A stretch of 28,083 nucleotides of DNA, from contig JAOZKQ010000002.1 of NCBI GenBank assembly GCA_029935275.1, positions 1 through 28,083 on the forward strand. Direction: 5' to 3'. The stretch's first letter is position 1; the number at the start of each line of letters is the position of its first letter. A program made the position numbers and the translations under genes. The notes beneath the pieces are model-generated. The model was not told the origin of the DNA. It made no database searches and saw nothing but the letters and a program-made list of their open reading frames with translations. Source of the DNA: Bacteroidales bacterium. GTDB lineage: Bacteria; Bacteroidota; Bacteroidia; Bacteroidales; VadinHA17. Below, piece after piece: positions 24,036-28,083 of the stretch.

Positions 24036-24725
24036 TTAATTTTCTGAAGTCAATTCACATTTATCGATATGATCATCATTTGTGTCAATTACCTGATAGG
24101 ATTTATCCACAATTAAATCTGCAAGGGGTTTTAATGAAACTACATTTTTATGCTCCTGCTCCAAAATTTCTAATCTGAATTCACTCATAGCCTCTTTCAT
24201 CCGAATAATCTGATTTATCTTTGTTTCATGATAGGTAAGGTCAATAAAGACCCTCAGATCAACATCATTGGTTTTTATTGCATACAGCCCATCAATTACA
24301 AGAAAGTCTATTTTGCTAAAATCAGTTATTAATCTGTCAACTTGCTCAGGAATTAAATCAACGCATGGAAGCATACATTCCTGGGCTTCCCTAAAATCAC
24401 GAATTGTCCTGTTGATTCTAATCCAGTCATATTCCTTAATACCAACTTTGTCAATTCCTTTATTCCTCCTCCATTCTTCCCGAAGCAATGGCGGGACTTT
24501 GTAATAATTATCAGTATGAATTACTTTGGCACGGATATTATTCTGTTGAAGAGTTTTTCCAAGCGAATGTGCCAACTCAGATTTTCCGGAGCCGGATTCA
24601 CCCGAAATAGAAACAACATACCTGTGCCCGTTTTCTATTTTTTGCAGGTCATTAATAACGTAATCTTTTATAGCGCATGCCGCTTCTTTGTGCATATCAT
24701 TAATAAGGAGTATATCACCTAGCAT
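24036..24725 (-). CDS. Uridine kinase-like P-loop kinase
   Basis: The protein has 229 residues. The Walker A motif GESGSGKS spans 42-49, HTDNYY (70-75) occupies the place of the uridine/phosphoribulokinase substrate motif, and FLVIDGLYAI (141-150) is a Walker B-type strand. The fold is the phosphoribulokinase/uridine kinase group, which includes nucleoside kinases and several sugar or small-molecule kinases. It lies 12 bases downstream of the PGM-GH65 fusion on the same strand, so the two are probably co-transcribed. Uridine kinase is the default annotation. The context favours phosphorylation of a sugar released by the GH65 enzyme, such as glucose, but this is inference. The N-terminal 33 residues before the P-loop strand are longer than in a minimal uridine kinase. 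Confidence 0.75.
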   Translation of the reverse strand: MLGDILLINDMHKEAACAIKDYVINDLQKIENGHRYVVSISGESGSGKSELAHSLGKTLQQNNIRAKVIHTDNYYKVPPLLREEWRRNKGIDKVGIKEYDWIRINRTIRDFREAQECMLPCVDLIPEQVDRLITDFSKIDFLVIDGLYAIKTNDVDLRVFIDLTYHETKINQIIRMKEAMSEFRLEILEQEHKNVVSLKPLADLIVDKSYQVIDTNDDHIDKCELTSEN

Positions 24726-24737
24726 ATTTCAATATTT

Positions 24738-27700
24738 TTAGCTTATTTTTAGAATGAATGGTTTATTGTTTGGTGATACGTGTATTTGGCCACAAAGGTT
24801 AATTTTTATTGTCTTATTTGTATCATTCTTTCCAATTATTTCAATATTATTTTTTGAAATATTAACTTGATATATTGTATCCCTGAAAGTAAAATTAAAT
24901 TTAAGCCTTTCCCAATGTTCTGGAAGATTTGGACACAATACGGGATGCTCATTTGAAAGGTCCAGGCCTGCAAACGAATCCAGTACTGCATAGCTTGTTC
25001 CTGCCATTACACCACAATGAATGCCCTCTCCGGTTGTACCACCCTGGATGTCAACATAATCACTTTCCAAAGCTTCCATATATAATTTCCAGCCCAAATC
25101 GTTCTGTTTCACCTGTAAAGCAAGGCTGGCATGCACCAGACGGCTCAGTGTAGAACCATGTGAAGTCCTGGATATGTAATATTCAAAGTTTTTTGTCAAA
25201 TAATCTTCAGGGACTTCATATCCAAGACTTGTAATGATTCTTGTTACCTCCTTCTCAGGAAGGTTATAAAGCGTCATAAGGAAGTCAGCTTGTTTTGACA
25301 ACTTATATTCATCCGGTGATTTCCCTTCTGCCTTTAAAATGCGGTCTAGCCTGTGGATGTCTTCATATTTGTTGTTGTAGTACTCCCAATCGAGCTCTTT
25401 CAGATCGAAGTATCCTTTGAACTGAGAAATTATACCTTCTTTTGAAATCTCAAGATTGAGTTTTCCTTTAATAGATCTCCATCTATCTGTTTCTGTGTAG
25501 GTAAGATTAATTTTATTAAAAATTTGATCACAATCTCTATCAGGTAGCTTATTTATTATTTTAAATGCAACTGATAATACCCAGCTTACCATTATATTTG
25601 TATAAGCATTGTCCTCCAGTCCTTCTTTGCCTGAACCTGGAATCGATTCATGAAACTCATCTGGTCCCATTACCTTATCAATATGGTATCGTTGAGTTTC
25701 ATCATTATAATTAGATTTACTGGCCCATAAACGGCAAATTTCAAAAAACATCTCAGCACCGTATTGAATCATAAAATCGAGATCATTCGTGATCCAGTAA
25801 TAATTCCATATATTATATGCAATAGCCAGGGAAACATGGCGCTGTAATGAGCTGTAATCATCCCCCCATTCTCCCGAGATTGGGTTTAGGTGAACTATCT
25901 GTGTCTCTTCCCTGCCATCACTTCCACTTTGCCAGGGGAACATGGCTCCCTTATAACCATATTCTTTAGCATATTCTCTGGCCTTATCAAGCCGCCTGTA
26001 TCTATATAAAAGAACAGATTTTACAACTTCAGGGAAATGAATATTAAATAGTGGTAATATGTACAGCTCATCCCAAAAAATATGTCCTCGATATGCTTCT
26101 CCATGGAGTCCCCTGGGGGCAATACCTGTATCCTGATTTATATAATGAGGAGATGCCGTTACCAGGCTATGGTAGAGGTGCATTCGAATCAGTTTCTGAG
26201 CATACCTGTCACCATCAATTCTGATATCCATCTTATCCCACAGTTTAAGCCATGCATCTTTTGACTTATTGAGTTCCGTCGAATAGTCTGCAATTGAATG
26301 AATAATCTTTTTTGATATTTCCAATGGGTTATTTATACCTTCATCCATGCTTGTGTATATGCTTACTAACTTATGAACTGTAACCTCCTGGTTTTGTTTA
26401 GCATTAAATGAGTAAGATATAGTTGTAACACCTTCTTTGTGAGAAGACCTGGTATTATATTCAAAATCATCCACATCTGAACTTATAGTTTGTTTTGCAC
26501 TTAGGGCAATACGGATATTTGAGCTTGTAGTCTTTGTTTCAAGGGAACTATAATCTCCGTCAATTGACTCAGAAACTGGTTCCAGCTGCTTTTGATTTAG
26601 CTCCTTATATCGTTCAACTCCAGCATTAATGTGATTGCCATTTAGTTCAGATTGAACCTCAATTTTATCTGAATAATTAAGGGGTGCAATAGAAAATTGT
26701 AATCCGGCAAGATGAGGATTGTCCATGCTGGCAAATCTTGAGGAATTAATTTTGGTGCGTCTGCCATTTGAGTCTTTCACAATCATTACTCTTTTCAATT
26801 CACCTGTTTTAAGATCAAGATAACGATGAATCTTTTCAATTTCATAAGCAGGCTCAGGTTTAAATTCAAACCATTCATTGCCCGCAATTCGAAATCGTAT
26901 TGGCAACCAGTTTGGAATATTAACGAAATCTTCATTTTCCAGATTCCGTCCAGCTACTTGTGAAATCAACCTGTTGTATAATCCTGAGATATATGTACCG
27001 GGATAGTTCACTTTGTTGGCACTACTTTCTTCAAGTGCTCCACGAGTACCAAAATATCCATTTCCAATGGTAAGCAGGGCTTCCCTGGATCTTTCCTTAT
27101 CCTGATTGTAATCGTAGTATTTCAATTGCCAGGAATCAAGTTCCATTCCTTCTTCAAACCATTTATTTATGGAAGACAGGCTTACCTCCGCGAGGTCGGT
27201 AACAACAATATCAGCTCCGTTTGTTTGTAATTCTTGCACATTATCCTCGCGTGCAACACCAATCACCAGCCCAAAATTTCCATTTGCTCCGGCCTGGACC
27301 CCGGAAACAGCATCTTCAACAACCACCGCACGATGATATTTTACACCAATTTCATCGCATGCTGTGGTGAAAATGTCAGGTTCAGGTTTTCCATTAAGTC
27401 CCAACTCTACAGAAACAACACCATCGATTCTTGTTTCAAATAAATCCAGTAAACCGGCTGATTCAAGTACCGGTTTGCAATTCTTGCTTGAGGAAGCTAC
27501 CCCAATCCGAATACCCTTACTTATTAAATCTTTAATAAGTTTAACAGTCGATTCATATACCTCAACGCCTTCTGTATCAAGAACATCATTAAAAAGTTTA
27601 TTTTTACGATTTCCCAATCCGCAAACGGTTTCTATTTCTGTATCATCTTCAGGATTGCCATAGGGTATATCAATACCTCTGGATTCAAGAAAAGATTCAA

Positions 27701-27899
27701 CTCCTTTATACCTGGGCTTCCCGTCAACATAGGGCAGGTAATCCTGTGAATGAGTAAATTCCTTAAATGGTTCACCATGGTTTTTCTCTCGTGATAAGAG
27801 AAAATTGTCAAACATTCTTTTCCAGGCAGACCCATGCACGAGGGCAGTTTTTGTAATTACCCCATCGAGATCAAAAATTACCCCATCAAAATTTAACAT
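24738..27899 (-). CDS. Beta-phosphoglucomutase / glycoside hydrolase family 65 fusion
   Basis: The protein has 1053 residues. The HAD domain (about 1-250) has FDLDG (nucleophile D10, acid/base D12), ASSSK (135-139), GKPEPD (170-175) and VVEDAVSG (193-200), as in beta-phosphoglucomutase. The GH65 part (about 258-1053) has GNGYFGTRG (279-287), GEAYRGHIFWDEL (600-612), PWQSGSDGREETQ (655-667), MGPDEFHE (744-751) with the likely acid Glu748, KQAD (869-872) and TSHGSTLSR (912-920), where GH65 phosphorylases bind phosphate. Predicted chemistry: phosphorolysis of an alpha-glucoside to beta-glucose 1-phosphate, then conversion to glucose 6-phosphate by the same polypeptide. The FWDEL/PWQSGSDG subtype differs from classical maltose phosphorylases and some GH65 members are hydrolases, so activity and substrate (trehalose, kojibiose, other) are open. 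No secretion signal: cytoplasmic. Confidence 0.88.
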   Translation of the reverse strand: MLNFDGVIFDLDGVITKTALVHGSAWKRMFDNFLLSREKNHGEPFKEFTHSQDYLPYVDGKPRYKGVESFLESRGIDIPYGNPEDDTEIETVCGLGNRKNKLFNDVLDTEGVEVYESTVKLIKDLISKGIRIGVASSSKNCKPVLESAGLLDLFETRIDGVVSVELGLNGKPEPDIFTTACDEIGVKYHRAVVVEDAVSGVQAGANGNFGLVIGVAREDNVQELQTNGADIVVTDLAEVSLSSINKWFEEGMELDSWQLKYYDYNQDKERSREALLTIGNGYFGTRGALEESSANKVNYPGTYISGLYNRLISQVAGRNLENEDFVNIPNWLPIRFRIAGNEWFEFKPEPAYEIEKIHRYLDLKTGELKRVMIVKDSNGRRTKINSSRFASMDNPHLAGLQFSIAPLNYSDKIEVQSELNGNHINAGVERYKELNQKQLEPVSESIDGDYSSLETKTTSSNIRIALSAKQTISSDVDDFEYNTRSSHKEGVTTISYSFNAKQNQEVTVHKLVSIYTSMDEGINNPLEISKKIIHSIADYSTELNKSKDAWLKLWDKMDIRIDGDRYAQKLIRMHLYHSLVTASPHYINQDTGIAPRGLHGEAYRGHIFWDELYILPLFNIHFPEVVKSVLLYRYRRLDKAREYAKEYGYKGAMFPWQSGSDGREETQIVHLNPISGEWGDDYSSLQRHVSLAIAYNIWNYYWITNDLDFMIQYGAEMFFEICRLWASKSNYNDETQRYHIDKVMGPDEFHESIPGSGKEGLEDNAYTNIMVSWVLSVAFKIINKLPDRDCDQIFNKINLTYTETDRWRSIKGKLNLEISKEGIISQFKGYFDLKELDWEYYNNKYEDIHRLDRILKAEGKSPDEYKLSKQADFLMTLYNLPEKEVTRIITSLGYEVPEDYLTKNFEYYISRTSHGSTLSRLVHASLALQVKQNDLGWKLYMEALESDYVDIQGGTTGEGIHCGVMAGTSYAVLDSFAGLDLSNEHPVLCPNLPEHWERLKFNFTFRDTIYQVNISKNNIEIIGKNDTNKTIKINLCGQIHVSPNNKPFILKIS

Positions 27900-28083
27900 A
27901 ATATTGATTTTGTTACTTTAAAACTTGTTTAAACCGTTAAGATATTTAATTTTATGGAAGCATTGATAAAAAAAATGATTATCCTAAGATTTATTTTATT
28001 AATGCATGAAATTTGAATCATTAATTTGTGTCCGTCCATAAAGTCGATAGTTTTAATTAATAGGGACAACACAGCCCCTAAGT
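27900..28083. other. Non-coding end of window upstream of the PGM-GH65 gene
   Basis: This 184-base AT-rich stretch has no supported gene. It contains the palindrome GTTTAAAC at 27927-27934, about 30 bases before the fusion gene's ATG, which could be an operator but is short. At 28061-28080 TAGGG and CCCTA form a 5-bp stem around a 10-base loop. I see no TAnnTTTG on the - strand to serve as promoter. The window ends before any further gene can be judged. Confidence 0.5.

Overview
The window looks like a chromosomal segment of a member of the Bacteroidota (Bacteroidetes), probably an environmental or marine Bacteroidales/Marinilabiliales-type organism. This is inferred from AT-rich DNA, short lipobox lipoprotein signals, an orphan MacB/FtsX-type permease of the kind common in this phylum, mostly absent Shine-Dalgarno sequences, and TAnnTTTG-type -7 elements in several gaps. 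I cannot place it more finely. All 20 proteins can be described, and 18 can be assigned to a known family. There is no tRNA, rRNA, CRISPR array, complete insertion sequence or recognisable transcription regulator.

Left part (1-6153). A translationally coupled pair of secreted M14 metallocarboxypeptidase-family proteins sits on the + strand. The second has every M14 catalytic residue; the first is a paralogue that has lost all of them. A strong bidirectional terminator separates this pair from a convergent housekeeping pair, pssA-purS (phosphatidylserine synthase; PurS subunit of FGAM synthase). A + strand lipoprotein of unrecognised family follows.

Centre (6184-17077, all - strand). Ten closely spaced genes form a probable operon read right to left: eda (KDPG aldolase), dctP-dctQ-dctM (TRAP transporter), rhaA (L-rhamnose isomerase), a stand-alone RhaD-like class II aldolase, rhaT (rhamnose symporter), a UroD/MtaA-like protein with a Zn-type HxC motif, a tagaturonate epimerase (UxaE) family enzyme and a GntP-family sugar-acid permease. 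It joins import and catabolism of a deoxyhexose and a sugar acid. It lacks both sugar kinases (RhaB, KdgK), the uronate isomerase and the mannonate/altronate branch enzymes, and contains one enzyme (UroD-like) with no assigned role. A TATATTTG -7 element lies just upstream of eda.

Right part (17130-28083). A class A penicillin-binding protein and a MacB/FtsX-type ABC permease lie on the - strand, followed by a divergent + strand multi-pass membrane protein resembling GT-C glycosyltransferases. A 269-base convergent gap holds a ~156 bp structured inverted-repeat element. The last unit (- strand) is a two-gene operon: a beta-phosphoglucomutase/GH65 fusion of 1053 residues and, 12 bases downstream, a uridine-kinase-fold P-loop kinase. 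It probably cleaves an alpha-glucoside and feeds glucose phosphate into glycolysis.

Best candidates for something undescribed: the mixed rhamnose/sugar-acid operon with its orphan UroD/MtaA-like protein; the GH65-PGM fusion paired with a possible new sugar kinase; the active/dead M14 pair; and the palindromic repeat.
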